A DNA stretch of 31,449 nucleotides from JAHEJB01 sp041748175 (GCA_041748175.1 JBGTDU010000114.1:1-31449); one strand, 5' to 3'; numbered from the stretch's first letter, positions 14,005 to 23,439 are shown. Numbers and translations are program-made. The notes: generated by a model not told the origin, from the letters alone.

Positions 14005-14475
14005 ATGAGTAAGCTCGCATTCGTGCTCTTGGCTAATTTCGTCGTCGGCTCCAGTTGCGCCCAGGACGATGGCGCTCTCGGAAACCAGTTTGAAAGCCTG
14101 AGTTGGTTAGTCGGGGCGTGGGATCGGACGGACGTGCGACCCGGCGAAACTGCGTCTGAAGAATGGAGACGAGTCGGCGACTCTAGCTACGTTGGGCGCG
14201 GTGTCGTTGTGGCCGGTGAGGACACAGTCTTCGTAGAAGCACTCGAGCTGCGCCTGACCGATGATGCGATCGATTACATCGCCGAGACTCCCGGAAACGC
14301 CGAGCCGGTCCTATTTCGATTGACCACGATTACCGATACCTCCTTCATCTCAGAGAATCCTGCGCACGATTTCCCAAAGAGAATCGCGTATCACTTGAAC
14401 GGTCGTTATTTGCGGGCCGTTATTTCCGGGGGAGATCAATCCGTGCAATTTGCCTTCCGCAAACGCGAAGAATAG
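14005..14475 (+). CDS. DUF6265-like exported protein
   Basis: This gene encodes 156 residues. MSKLAFVLLANFVVGSSC is a signal peptide; cleavage before or near the Cys is likely, though GSSC is only a weak lipobox. The mature part has LSWLVGAWDRTD, SEEWRRVGDSSYVGRG and ENPAHDFPKRIAYHL, the pattern of DUF6265 proteins, which are small calycin-like beta barrels. The ATG at 14005 is preferred over upstream in-frame starts because it places the signal peptide at the N-terminus. The family function is unknown. It is convergent with the acyl-CoA synthetase gene, whose stop lies 27 nt away. Confidence 0.75.
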   Translation: MSKLAFVLLANFVVGSSCAQDDGALGNQFESLSWLVGAWDRTDVRPGETASEEWRRVGDSSYVGRGVVVAGEDTVFVEALELRLTDDAIDYIAETPGNAEPVLFRLTTITDTSFISENPAHDFPKRIAYHLNGRYLRAVISGGDQSVQFAFRKREE

Positions 14476-14501
14476 TACGTGTCGGCAGAAGTGTGGCATA
14501 G

Positions 14502-16466
14502 TCAGCGAGCCTGCCGAATGGCCTCCACCGCCACGGGGTCCTCCAGAGCCGTCACGTTTCCGAGATCCAGGCCCAGGTGAGCGCCCCGAATAACCCGGCG
14601 CATAACCTTTGCGTTGCGCGTTTTGGGGAGGGCGTCGACAAAATAAATGGCTTTGGGTTTGAGCGCTTTGCCAAGACCGGATACGAGGCGCTCGACCAGC
14701 TCGTTCCGGAGCGAATCAGAGCCAGGCTCACCGTTAGCCAGGACGCAAAATGCCACGACGGCGTCGCCTTTCAGTTCATCCGGGATGCCAATGGCTGCGC
14801 TCTCGATTACACGTTGGTCGGCGTTCAAAATGGATTCTACTTCGGCGGGGCCGAGGCGCTTTCCAGCTACCTTGATCGTGTCGTCAGAACGGCCCAAGAT
14901 GTACCACACGCCTTCCTTGTCGATCGCAGCGAAGTCGCCGTGGACCCAAAGGCCGGGGATTTTACGCCAGTACGAATCGAGGTAGCGCTCCAGGCCATCG
15001 TCTCCATGGAAGCCGCGCGTCATGCCGATCCATGGTTGGCGAATGGCCAATTCGCCGACTTCGCCCCGGACAGACTCTCCCGCCTCGTTGACGACATCGG
15101 CGTCCATCCCGACGACCGGACCAGAGAACCCGCACGGTTTGAGCGGTTGCACGAAATTGCCGCACACGATGCCGCCGCTGATCTCGGTGCCGCCCGAGTA
15201 GTTCAGGATCGGCTTCTCGCCGTTCAGGACGTTCTCGAAGAGCCACGTCCAGCTTTCGGGATCCCACGGGCTGCCCGTTGAGGCCACAGCGCGGAGTCCG
15301 CTCACATCGTGGTTTTCGATCGGCTCGGTCCCGTGCGGTATCAGTGAGCGGATGAGGGTGGGAGAGATGCCGAGTTGCGTCACGCCGTGGCGTTCAACCA
15401 TTCCCCACGTGCGGTCCACGTCGGGGAAGTCCGGCGCGCCGTCGAAGAGGACCATTGTGGCGGCGTTCATCAGCGTGCCGAAGACGAGCCACGGCCCCAT
15501 CATCCAGCCCATGTCGGACATCCACCACATCACGTCACCGGGCTTGACGTCCATCGCGTGACGCATATCCTGCGCGCCTTTCACCGGGAAGCCGCAGTGT
15601 GTGTGGACGGCCCCTTTCGGACTCCCGGTCGTGCCGCTCGTGTAGATGAGCATCACGGGGTCCTCGGCCGATGTGCGCTCGGTTTCGGCGTTTGGAGCCG
15701 CAGAGCCAGCTTTCAGAAGGCTCTGCCAACTCACATCTCGTCCCTTAACCCATTCGATGTCCAATCCGCAGCGGCTATGGACGAACACCTTCTTGACTGT
15801 GGGACAGGAGGTCAATGCCTCGTCGGCAACGGGTTTCATGGGGATGTCTCGGCCCCGGCGCTTCTGTCCATCCGACACAAACAACGCTTTGGCAGCGCCG
15901 TCGTTTAAACGCGTCGCAACAGCCTCCGCTCCGTACCCAGAAAACAAGGGCAGCACCACGCCGCCGATCTTGACCACCGCCAGAAAGGCGATTACGATCT
16001 CCGGCATCATTGGCATGTAGAGGCCAACGGCGTCGCCTTTGCCGATACCGTGTGCTCGCAGCCCGGATGCGCAGATGTTGACGTGCTCGAATAGCTCGCG
16101 ATATGTCAGCGTGCGGACCTCGCCTTCCTCGCTTTCGTAGCGGATGGCGTCGCGATCAGCGACTTCGGGGTCCTGCCATTTGTCCAGCAAATTGTGGACG
16201 ATGTTCATTACGCCACCCACGCACCACACCGGCCGCTCGATGCCGTTCGAGGCATCCATGATCTGCGTGTACGGCTCGTAGAACTCTACGCCGAGGTCCT
16301 TCAGCGCGGCGTCCCAAAACCGACCCACATCCTCAAGGGCCCAATCGTACAGCGCCTCGTAGCTGTCAAGCCCCTGCTTTTTCCAGAACGCCGCGAGGTT
16401 GGTCTGGTTGATGGAGGCGGGGTCGGGCCACCACGCAATCGATTGGCCGAAGGGGAAGTGGGGCAT
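14502..16466 (-). CDS. Acetyl/acetoacetyl-CoA synthetase-like AMP-forming ligase
   Basis: This gene encodes 654 residues, the size of Acs/AacS-type enzymes. An ACAS_N segment covers SYEALYDWALEDVGRFWDAA near residues 35-54. The adenylation P-loop YTSGTTGSPKG is at 275-285, WVHGDFAAIDKEG is the hinge-region motif, and PKTRNAKVMRRVIR holds the catalytic Lys (K620). Such enzymes turn a carboxylic acid, ATP and CoA into acyl-CoA. Its place after HPPD and HGD suggests activation of acetoacetate or another acid made by tyrosine breakdown; acetate is equally possible by sequence. It starts 61 nt after the HGD stop, with a 28-bp palindrome in between that could tune its expression within the operon. 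Confidence 0.8.
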   Translation of the reverse strand: MPHFPFGQSIAWWPDPASINQTNLAAFWKKQGLDSYEALYDWALEDVGRFWDAALKDLGVEFYEPYTQIMDASNGIERPVWCVGGVMNIVHNLLDKWQDPEVADRDAIRYESEEGEVRTLTYRELFEHVNICASGLRAHGIGKGDAVGLYMPMMPEIVIAFLAVVKIGGVVLPLFSGYGAEAVATRLNDGAAKALFVSDGQKRRGRDIPMKPVADEALTSCPTVKKVFVHSRCGLDIEWVKGRDVSWQSLLKAGSAAPNAETERTSAEDPVMLIYTSGTTGSPKGAVHTHCGFPVKGAQDMRHAMDVKPGDVMWWMSDMGWMMGPWLVFGTLMNAATMVLFDGAPDFPDVDRTWGMVERHGVTQLGISPTLIRSLIPHGTEPIENHDVSGLRAVASTGSPWDPESWTWLFENVLNGEKPILNYSGGTEISGGIVCGNFVQPLKPCGFSGPVVGMDADVVNEAGESVRGEVGELAIRQPWIGMTRGFHGDDGLERYLDSYWRKIPGLWVHGDFAAIDKEGVWYILGRSDDTIKVAGKRLGPAEVESILNADQRVIESAAIGIPDELKGDAVVAFCVLANGEPGSDSLRNELVERLVSGLGKALKPKAIYFVDALPKTRNAKVMRRVIRGAHLGLDLGNVTALEDPVAVEAIRQAR

Positions 16467-16478
16467 CGGCAGAAATGC

Positions 16479-16506
16479 GTAGGGACACGTTGCAACGTGT
16501 CCCTAC
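16479..16506. repeat. 28-bp perfect palindrome
   Basis: GTAGGGACACGTTG is followed immediately by its exact reverse complement. It sits 12 nt upstream of the acyl-CoA synthetase start and inside the HGD-ligase gap. RNA from either strand would fold tightly. The GTAGGGACACG type of palindrome has the look of an interspersed repeat; only one copy is in this window. Confidence 0.75.
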
Positions 16507-16527
16507 AAGGTTGGTTGGGTTGTTGTC

Positions 16528-17787
16528 CTACCGCGCCGCATCCGCCGGCGAGGCCGTCGTCACCGCCCCATCACCCGCGTACGACGGAACAGGCGCTGCA
16601 TCCGGCATCGGGTGATTGTGCTTCTCAGGCTGCCAGGAATAGATGTAGTCCTCGTCCTCGATGGCGAGTGCGTCTTTCGTGAGGTTCAGCGGGCGGAATG
16701 TGTCCACCATCACCGCAAGCTCCTCCGTCTTCGTCTTGCCGATGCTGGCTTCCGTCGTGCCCGGATGCGGACCGTGCGGGATGCCGCCTGGATGCAGCGT
16801 GAACGAGCCGCGCCCTACTCCCTTGCGGCTCATGAACTCGCCCTCGGCGTAGTAGAGCACCTCGTCCGAGTCGATGTTGGAGTGGTTGTAGGGCGCCGGG
16901 ATAGAGTCCGGGTGGTAATCGAACAGGCGCGGGCAGAACGAGCACACGACGAAGTTGTGCGCCTCGAACATCTGGTGGACCGGCGGCGGCTGGTGGATGC
17001 GCCCGGTGATCGGCTCGAAATCGTGAATGGAAATGGCGTACGGATACATGTAGCCGTCCCAGCCGACGACATCGAACGGATGGTAGCGGTAGACGAACGG
17101 ATGCAGCTTGCCGTGCTTCTTAATCCGCACGATGAACTCGCCCGCCTGGTCGATCGTGTTGAGTTCTCCCGGCGGACGGAAGTCGCGCTCGTGGTACGGC
17201 GAGTTTTCCAGTAACTGCCCCACATCGTTGCGGTAGCGCTTCGGTGGCCGGAACTCGGTCGGCGCCTCGATGACGAGCAAGCGCGGCTGGACATCGCCCT
17301 CAAAAACCCACCGATGCGTGAGTGTGCGCGGGATGTGGACGTAGTCGCCCTGCCGGAACTCAACCGTGCCCAGCACGGACTCCAACCGTCCTTCGCCGTC
17401 GTGGACAAACACGAGTTCGTCGCACTTGGCATTCTTGTAGAACTCGTTGTCGCCCATCGGCTCGGTGGGGACGCACATCGCCAGGTCCACATCCGCGTTG
17501 CCCATGACGTATCGGCGGCCCGTCAGCCAGCCGCCGCCCGGTTCGACCTCCTTCCCGAGGAAGTGGCGGTGACGGAGGAAGTCCTTTTCCACGTACTCAA
17601 CGCCGTACGGCTCGGGCTCCAGCACCTTGTCCACGAGCGTCGGCGGGTGGATGTGGTAGGCGATCGATGCGATGCCCGAGAAGCCCTCTGCACCGATGAC
17701 CTCTTCCGTGTAAAGGGCACCGTCGGGGCGGGCGAACTGGGTGTGGCGCTTTGGCGGGATGTTGCCGAGTTGGGTGTAGTAGGGCAT
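16528..17787 (-). CDS. hmgA: Homogentisate 1,2-dioxygenase
   Basis: This gene encodes 419 residues from the ATG at 17787 (MPYYTQLGNIPPKRHTQF); the frame is open to 17862 but similarity starts here. It is a double-cupin protein. GWDGYMYPYAISIHDFEPIT and HNFVVCSFCPRLFDYHPDSI are HGD signatures, and the iron site is read from APYNHSNIDSDEVLYY (His and Glu) and TLHPGGIPHGPHPG (His). The enzyme opens homogentisate to maleylacetoacetate using O2 and Fe(II). It lies between hppD upstream and the acyl-CoA ligase downstream, all co-directional, so it forms the middle of a tyrosine/phenylalanine breakdown operon. Confidence 0.93.
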   Translation of the reverse strand: MPYYTQLGNIPPKRHTQFARPDGALYTEEVIGAEGFSGIASIAYHIHPPTLVDKVLEPEPYGVEYVEKDFLRHRHFLGKEVEPGGGWLTGRRYVMGNADVDLAMCVPTEPMGDNEFYKNAKCDELVFVHDGEGRLESVLGTVEFRQGDYVHIPRTLTHRWVFEGDVQPRLLVIEAPTEFRPPKRYRNDVGQLLENSPYHERDFRPPGELNTIDQAGEFIVRIKKHGKLHPFVYRYHPFDVVGWDGYMYPYAISIHDFEPITGRIHQPPPVHQMFEAHNFVVCSFCPRLFDYHPDSIPAPYNHSNIDSDEVLYYAEGEFMSRKGVGRGSFTLHPGGIPHGPHPGTTEASIGKTKTEELAVMVDTFRPLNLTKDALAIEDEDYIYSWQPEKHNHPMPDAAPVPSYAGDGAVTTASPADAAR

Positions 17788-17794
17788 GTTTCGA

Positions 17795-17866
17795 TGGATG
17801 ATGGTTGATGGAAAATGTTTGATGGCGGAGAAGATCTGAGTGACCCGTCCGCCATTATCCATTTGC
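17795..17866. repeat. GATGG-rich segment with inverted repeat between hppD and hmgA
   Basis: The gap holds repeated GATGG units and an ATGGCGGA (17822-17829) / TCCGCCAT (17848-17855) pair, extended by looser GATGG/CCATC symmetry outward. It would fold as an intercistronic hairpin in the operon mRNA. It may stabilise or attenuate the hmgA message, or simply be a low-complexity repeat. Confidence 0.35.
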
Positions 17867-17868
17867 CA

Positions 17869-19020
17869 TCACAAATTTCCCCTCGCCTCCTGCTCGCGCT
17901 CGATGGCTTCGAAGAGCGCCTTGAAGTTGCCCTTGCCAAACGAGCGAGCGCCCTTCCTCTGGATGATCTCATAGAAGACCGTCGGGCGGTCCTCGACGGG
18001 CTTGGTAAAGATCTGGAGCAAGTAGCCGTCGGGGTCGCGGTCCACGAGGATGCCGAGTTTCTGTAGCTCCGCTACCGGCTCGTCGATTTCGCCAATGCGT
18101 TCCTGCAAGTCGTCGTAGTAGCTCGTCGGCACGTAGAGGAAATCCACGCCGCGGTCGCGGAGCAGGGTCACGGTGGCGAGGATGTCGTCCGTCGCCATCG
18201 CGATGTGCTGAACGCCCTGCCCGCGATAGAAGTCGAGGTACTCTTCGATCTGGCTCTTTTTCTTGCCAGCGGCGGGTTCATTGAGTGGGAATTTGATGCG
18301 CTCGTTGCCATTCGACATCACCTTCGACATCAGCGCCGTGTATTCTGTGGAAATGTCCTCGTCATCGAACGACACCAGATTCTTGAAGCCCATCACGTCC
18401 GCGTAGTACTGCACGTACTCGTCCATTTCGCCGAGGTAGACGTTGCCCACACAGTGGTCGACGTACTTGAGTCCAACCGGTTCGGGCTTCCAGAACGGTT
18501 TCTCGAAGGCCACGAACCCGGGCATGAAGAGGCCGTTGTAGTTCTTCCGCTCAACAAATGTGTGGATCGTGTCGCCGTACGTGCCGATGGCTGACTTGAC
18601 GATTTCACCGTGTTCATCCTCCAGAACGATAGGCTCGTGGACGTGCTTTGCGCCACGCTTGCTGGTTTCCTCGTAAGCCGATCGCGCGTCATCAACCCAG
18701 ATTGCCAAGTCGCGGACGCCATCGCCGTGCTTGTGGACGTGCTCCGCGATTGGGCCTTCCGGCTGCAGAGGTGCCGTGAACACGAAGCGGATCTTGTCCT
18801 GCTTCAGGAGATAACTGGCACTTTCGCGGATGCCCGTCTCCGGCCCGCGATAGCCGATCATCTCAAACCCAAACGCAGACGAATAGAAATGCGCCGCCTG
18901 CTTCGCATTGCCGACGTAGAACTCCACGTAGTCCGTGCCATTCAGCGGGAGGAAGTCATCGCCGGGCGCTACAGCGTCGGGGGCGGTCGTAAGGTCGCGT
19001 TCGAGAGTGGGGGTTTCCAT
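17869..19020 (-). CDS. hppD: 4-hydroxyphenylpyruvate dioxygenase
   Basis: This gene encodes 383 residues, the normal bacterial length. It has two VOC halves: GTDYVEFYVGNAKQAAHFYS in the first and LKYVDHCVGNVYLGEMDEYV in the second. The Fe(II) ligands are seen as H189 (DHCVGNV), H272 (VQHIAMAT) and E351 (VFYEIIQR), and the C-terminal helix FGKGNFKALFEAIEREQE gates the site. It turns 4-hydroxyphenylpyruvate into homogentisate, the substrate of the next gene. It is first in the minus-strand unit, so the promoter should lie in 19021-19145, where no clear -33/-7 pair was found. Confidence 0.95.
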   Translation of the reverse strand: METPTLERDLTTAPDAVAPGDDFLPLNGTDYVEFYVGNAKQAAHFYSSAFGFEMIGYRGPETGIRESASYLLKQDKIRFVFTAPLQPEGPIAEHVHKHGDGVRDLAIWVDDARSAYEETSKRGAKHVHEPIVLEDEHGEIVKSAIGTYGDTIHTFVERKNYNGLFMPGFVAFEKPFWKPEPVGLKYVDHCVGNVYLGEMDEYVQYYADVMGFKNLVSFDDEDISTEYTALMSKVMSNGNERIKFPLNEPAAGKKKSQIEEYLDFYRGQGVQHIAMATDDILATVTLLRDRGVDFLYVPTSYYDDLQERIGEIDEPVAELQKLGILVDRDPDGYLLQIFTKPVEDRPTVFYEIIQRKGARSFGKGNFKALFEAIEREQEARGNL

Positions 19021-19145
19021 AAATCAGAGCCAGGATAATCGTTGGTTCGGGCCGGTTCAGGTAGGTGAAGTGCTACGGAACAGGCCCGATGGCGTTCCTT
19101 GCGTTGCTACCTTGGGCCATTGCTTAAGCTACGATTCGGCACCCA

Positions 19146-19370
19146 ATGCCGCAGTTTGAACTCGAAAAAGTCGGCCCGAACATGTTCTCCGGATTCGTAC
19201 GCGGGCGCTCTGCCGAAGAGGCTGTTGTCCGCATGTTGGAAGGCGCCGTCAGGATGAGCATCGTCGTGCTCGCTGCCACGGGCGAAGACGGTTGGCAGGA
19301 TGTACTGATTGACCAACAGGCTGCCGGCCGCGTGCGACTGCACCAGCGGATGAGGTTCAGACGGGACTAG
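19146..19370 (+). CDS. Small hypothetical protein
   Basis: This gene encodes 74 residues: PQFELEKVGPNMFSGFVRGR, then SAEEAVVRMLEGAVRMSIVV, and an Arg-rich end (RLHQRMRFRRD). Codon positions show the GC bias of real genes, and the composition suggests a compact alpha/beta fold, but I recognise no family. It stands alone between hppD (divergent) and the propeller gene 69 nt downstream. It could be a short regulatory or binding protein. The opposite strand carries a longer open frame that overlaps the next gene and looks like a shadow. Confidence 0.5.
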   Translation: MPQFELEKVGPNMFSGFVRGRSAEEAVVRMLEGAVRMSIVVLAATGEDGWQDVLIDQQAAGRVRLHQRMRFRRD

Positions 19371-19439
19371 GGTGCCGTTCAGGCCTTTCATCCTTTGGCT
19401 GAATTGGCTATTGTTTATCGGAAACGTCACCCCGTTCTC

Positions 19440-20711
19440 ATGAGGTCCATTCTCTTCATACTCGCGCTGGTCGTTCCGTTCGGTGCCCAATCTCAAGTGG
19501 CGCCCGAGTGGACGCTCCTCCCGGATTCTCCGTTTCACGGCTACCGAAGTGAGGACGTCTTCTTCATCGACGCGGAGTTTGGCTGGGCGGTAAACGGAGA
19601 CGGCGAGGTCCACAGGACGACAGACGGCGGCGACACCTGGACATTCATGGAAGGGCTTCCCGGGTATGCCCGCGCCACCGGGTTCGCGAACCGGTCGAAG
19701 GGATGGGTTGGGCTGCTTTTCACGGACGATATTCTTTTCGAGACGCTGGACGGCGGCGAGTCCTTTACAAACATCACCAGCCGCATCCAGGCGTCAGTGC
19801 CCGGCGGAATCTGTGGGCTGTGGGTGGTGAACGATCAGGTGGTCTACGGGGTGGGGCAGTACTCCGGCCCGGCGTATATCATCAAGACAGCGGACGGCGG
19901 ACAAACGTGGACGTACTCGAGTCTTTCGCCCGAATTGGGCCTGGCCGTGGATGTGCGCTTTTTCGATGCCGACCACGGTTTCGTCGTAGGGGGTGGTGGT
20001 GGGCTTCGAATAATCGAGACGACGGATGGCGGCGACACGTGGACGATCCGGCACACGTCGTCGCAGCCCGGAATCTGGGGATGGAAACTCTCGTTTCCGA
20101 CGCCGCTGGTCGGCTATGCGTCGGCGGAGGGTGGCTCCGGCACCAGCTTGGTCGCCAAGACTGTTGACGGCGGCCTGACCTGGACGGATCTCAGCATTCC
20201 AAACGGCGGAAGCCTCCAGGGTCTCGGCTTCCTTACGCCGGAAATTGGCTGGGCGAGCGGGCGCGGAACCACATCGGTGACCACAAATGGCGGCCAAACA
20301 TGGGAACAGATTTCACTAGACGGCGACATCAATCGGTTCCGATTTCTCGGCGATAGCCTCGGCTACGCAGCGGGTCACCAGATCTATCGGCTTGGGCCTC
20401 TGCCGGTCTCTATTGCCGGTTCTCCGGATGAGACCGCTTTGGGAATTGAGTCGATTGCGCCGAATCCCACGTCGGGACCAGCGACAATCACGTATCGGCT
20501 TAATCGTGCTGGAGACGTCAGAATCACGATTTTCGACTTGCTAGGTCGCATAGTCGGCGAGCTCGACCAGGGCACCAGGTCTGCTGGTCGCCAGTTCGCC
20601 GTCTGGACTCCAGAGAGTCGCGGCCGCAGGCTATCGGCGGGCACCTACCTGCTGCGCCTCCAAACCGATGACGGGAGTTGGTCGAGACTCGTTGCCGTCG
20701 TTGATAGTTAA
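19440..20711 (+). CDS. Secreted BNR/Ycf48-like beta-propeller with T9SS sorting domain
   Basis: This gene encodes 423 residues from the ATG at 19440, which gives a clean signal peptide (MRSILFILALVVPFGAQSQ). Six repeats of the T-x-DGG-x-TW kind follow (TTDGGDTWTF, TLDGGESFTN, TADGGQTWTY, TTDGGDTWTI, TVDGGLTWTD, TTNGGQTWEQ), as in BNR/Ycf48/Hcf136 propellers. The last 80 residues, from IESIAPNPTSGPATITYRL through IFDLLGRIVGEL to GTYLLRLQTDDG, are a Por-type C-terminal sorting domain, so the protein should cross the outer membrane by type IX secretion. The function is probably surface binding or structural; no enzyme site is seen. It is convergent with another T9SS cargo gene, stops 10 nt apart. 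Confidence 0.88.
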   Translation: MRSILFILALVVPFGAQSQVAPEWTLLPDSPFHGYRSEDVFFIDAEFGWAVNGDGEVHRTTDGGDTWTFMEGLPGYARATGFANRSKGWVGLLFTDDILFETLDGGESFTNITSRIQASVPGGICGLWVVNDQVVYGVGQYSGPAYIIKTADGGQTWTYSSLSPELGLAVDVRFFDADHGFVVGGGGGLRIIETTDGGDTWTIRHTSSQPGIWGWKLSFPTPLVGYASAEGGSGTSLVAKTVDGGLTWTDLSIPNGGSLQGLGFLTPEIGWASGRGTTSVTTNGGQTWEQISLDGDINRFRFLGDSLGYAAGHQIYRLGPLPVSIAGSPDETALGIESIAPNPTSGPATITYRLNRAGDVRITIFDLLGRIVGELDQGTRSAGRQFAVWTPESRGRRLSAGTYLLRLQTDDGSWSRLVAVVDS

Positions 20712-20721
20712 TCGATATCGG

Positions 20722-22823
20722 CTACTTTAACACCGTCACGCGGCCCGTTAGCCGTCGAGTCTCCCCGCCAATTTCGGCGGCAATTCGGTAGAGATAGAAG
20801 CCCGACGCCAGCCCGTCGCCGGGGAGGTCAATCGTTCGGTTCCTACCCGCGGCCACGAACTGCGGCACCGATTCGAAAACCTTACGACCCAGCACGTCGA
20901 ACACCTCCACTGTCACGTCGGCATCTTGCGGAAGGTCGAAAGCGATTCGCGTGGATGGATTGAAGGGGTTGGGGTAGGCACCGCGGAGGGTAAAAGTAGC
21001 TAGCGTTGTTTCATTTGGTTCGTCGGCAACCGTATTGCAGCATTCGTATGGTCCAAGATCAACCGATGCTCCTTCAATCCTTGGGGACGAGTCAAGATCA
21101 TAAGGGACGGGCTCTGTCGTGTCGCCGTCTCCGTCTAGGTCGAATTCGTCCAACGGAAGCAACGACGAATCCCCGAAATCGATGGCTGGCGACGATTCAA
21201 TGGGCGCAGGTCGCCGTAGTCGTCATCCTCGGTGCCCCAGTCTCCGTCGGGGCCGGGATCAGGATTGCGGGAGAAGAAGGGATCGAGCAGTAGAATGTGC
21301 TCTCCGGCGGCGAATCCACCATCGACAATCGCGCGCTGCACATGGAGGCCCCCATCTGTGTTTATCTCGTCGACTTCGTTCCGCCACAGGATGACGTTAT
21401 GTGCACTTGCGACGCCGTTGGCCTGAAAGATCCCTCCGCCTTCTTCAATGCCCTCGTGATTTGGCGCGATGGCCCGGATGACGTTGTTGGTTATGGTAGA
21501 ACTAGCAACTGTCAGTTCACCTCCGCCACTGTACAGCCCGCCGCCCCGAGCCCTTGCGCTATAAATGATGCTCGTTTCTTTCGCAATTACTGACGCCGTA
21601 TTGCCCGTGATCGCGCTGTTCGTTATTGAAAGAGTACCGGCCCGTTGATGCACGCCTCCACCTGATCCGCTTGCCCCATTCTCGACTCGATAATTGTGAG
21701 CAATGTTGCCCAGGATACGCGTGTTCACAAGGGAGGCGTCTCCCTCGTTGACCGCAATGCCGCCGCCGTGCGCCGAGCCAAACACCGATCCCAGACTTAG
21801 CGCGGAGTTGCGTTCGATAAGTGTTTCTATAAAAATGGCTGTTCCTCCGAAAACATAGACGGCACCTCCGTCGGCGCCCGCGTAACCGCTGGAGAGATTG
21901 TTGCGAAAAATCGTGGTTTCAACGACAGTATCACCTTCTCTGACGAATAGTCCACTTCCATAAGCACCATAGGCATCGATAATGTTCTCCTCGAAAATGA
22001 CGTCGCGGAAGTAAGCCTGCCCGTCAACTATGTACGCGCCCCCGCCCCGGCCAATGTATCCGGGAGATCCCGCTGAGTTGCCTACAAACGCTGTCGACGT
22101 GATTGTAATCGCGCCCGACCGAAGATTCAGCCCGCCGCCTCCATCGCTGGTAGAATCAGTCAACACAGCGTGATTTGAGAGGAACAAGCACTCATGAAGA
22201 ATCGGCGCCCCCCCAGCGGAGAACATGCCGCCGCCTGCGATCGCAAGATTCTCACTAAACGTGACGTTTGAGAGCGATGGACTGCCGTCCAGATTGTTGA
22301 GCCCTCCGCCATCAATAAAGGCAGCGCCGTTGTCTTCGATAATGAGATGGGAAAGCACTGGGTCTCCATCTTGAACAACAACCCCGCTTCTCTCAGCACC
22401 ACGAATGCTGAAACCGTCTAGCAGCGTGTCGGAGTTTACTTCAACTGCCTTGACGACGTTGTAGCTAGGTTGGCCGGTGATTTCACCAGAAAGCCGGGTA
22501 ACGTTTTCCTCCCAATCGCGCTGTTGTCGTTGGCTTTCCGTGCCGTTAAACCCCCCGTAAATCTCAACGCCATTTTGGAGCTGGAAGGAAGCGGAGCGAT
22601 CAGTCCCCGACGTCGGCTTATAGGTACCCTCCGCAACCCAAATCTCATCTCCTGCCGTGACAGCAGCGAGGCCATCCTGGAGATCCTCAAATGCATTCGC
22701 CCAGGACGAGCCATCGTCCAGGCCTGTTGCATCGGCGTCTACAAAGATGACAGCCTGGGCCGCCGCCGCGTCCATCGCAAATAAGAGGGCAGCGAGACCG
22801 AATAAAGCTACCAGGCTGCGCAT
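20722..22823 (-). pseudogene. Frameshifted T9SS-exported parallel-beta-helix (choice-of-anchor Q-like) protein
   Basis: The signal peptide MRSLVALFGLAALLFAMDAA begins a 562-codon frame (21135-22823). It contains many GGG- and N-rich right-handed helix repeats (GGGLNNLDGSPSLSNVTFSE is one), as in pectate-lyase-like adhesins. After DDDYGDLRP the frame is lost. Adding one C to the CCC run at 21202-21204 restores IESSPAIDFGDSSLLPLDEF, which then joins the second frame (20722-21162): DLDGDGDTTEPVPYDLDSSP, then AYPNPFNPSTRIAFDLP and the T9SS sorting domain ending VTVLK. As sequenced, the first frame ends without its sorting signal. It is either a real loss-of-function or phase-variable change, or a base-call error. 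The intact product would be about 700 residues, surface-exposed. Confidence 0.8.
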
Positions 22824-22891
22824 AGGTGTACCGTGGTGTGTACTGTTGGGAGCCGCAGTTCCAATGAACCAGAAACCACACGATTCTGCAA

Positions 22892-23395
22892 GTGAATACC
22901 TACGCTCCTAAGCCTACCGTCAGCGTTGAGCCTCTCGACACCCGGCACGCCGAGGACATGCAGCGCCTCGTTCGAGATCAGTCTGTGACGCGCTTCACGC
23001 CCAAGCCAGAGCCCTACCCAGAGGGTGAGGCCCTCAAGGAAATCGAGCGCGCCATCGCCGATAGAGAGGCGGGGGCCGCGTATTGTTTTGCCGTCATGGC
23101 TGACGGCGCATTCGCGGGCGTGTGCAAGCTCAAGGAGGTCTCTGCTTCGCAAGCCGAGCTGGGCTACTGGATCGGTGTTCCCTTTTGGGGACAGGGTATC
23201 GCGACCGGGGCGGCGCGCCTTGTTCTTCAGTTTGGATTCGACGAGCTGAACCTGGAGAGAATCGTCGCCCATACGCTGGCGAGGAATCCTGCGTCGGCAA
23301 GGGTACTTCAGCGACTCGGCTTCGGGTTTGTAGCCAGTGAACCCAGTACGCATCCCAAGTGGTCGCCGGATGAGGTTGTATTGCGGTACGCATAG
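22892..23395 (+). CDS. GNAT-family N-acetyltransferase (RimJ/RimL-like)
   Basis: This gene encodes 167 residues from a GTG at 22892. VSVEPLDTRHAEDMQRLVRD is the first strand and helix, ELGYWIGVPFWGQGIATGAA carries the acetyl-CoA pyrophosphate loop (Q-G-x-A form), and ERIVAHTLARNPASARVLQR followed by LGFGFV is the final strand-helix typical of RimJ/RimL-type enzymes. It acetylates an amino group on an unknown acceptor. It is divergent from the beta-helix gene with a 68-nt gap. The GTG is the only start that keeps the first strand. Confidence 0.85.
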   Translation: MNTYAPKPTVSVEPLDTRHAEDMQRLVRDQSVTRFTPKPEPYPEGEALKEIERAIADREAGAAYCFAVMADGAFAGVCKLKEVSASQAELGYWIGVPFWGQGIATGAARLVLQFGFDELNLERIVAHTLARNPASARVLQRLGFGFVASEPSTHPKWSPDEVVLRYA

Positions 23396-23439
23396 ACAGG
23401 GCGACATTCAATTCGTCCGATAGAACAGCGCCCGCCCGC

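Noticed and set aside
19394..19416. TTTG and TATTGTTT as a Bacteroidota -33/-7 promoter for the propeller gene
   Set aside because: Spacing is about 11 nt, too short for that promoter type, and the -7 match is poor.
19107..19613. Minus-strand 168-codon frame
   Set aside because: It spans the small plus-strand gene and the signal peptide of the propeller gene and shows no domain; probably a shadow.
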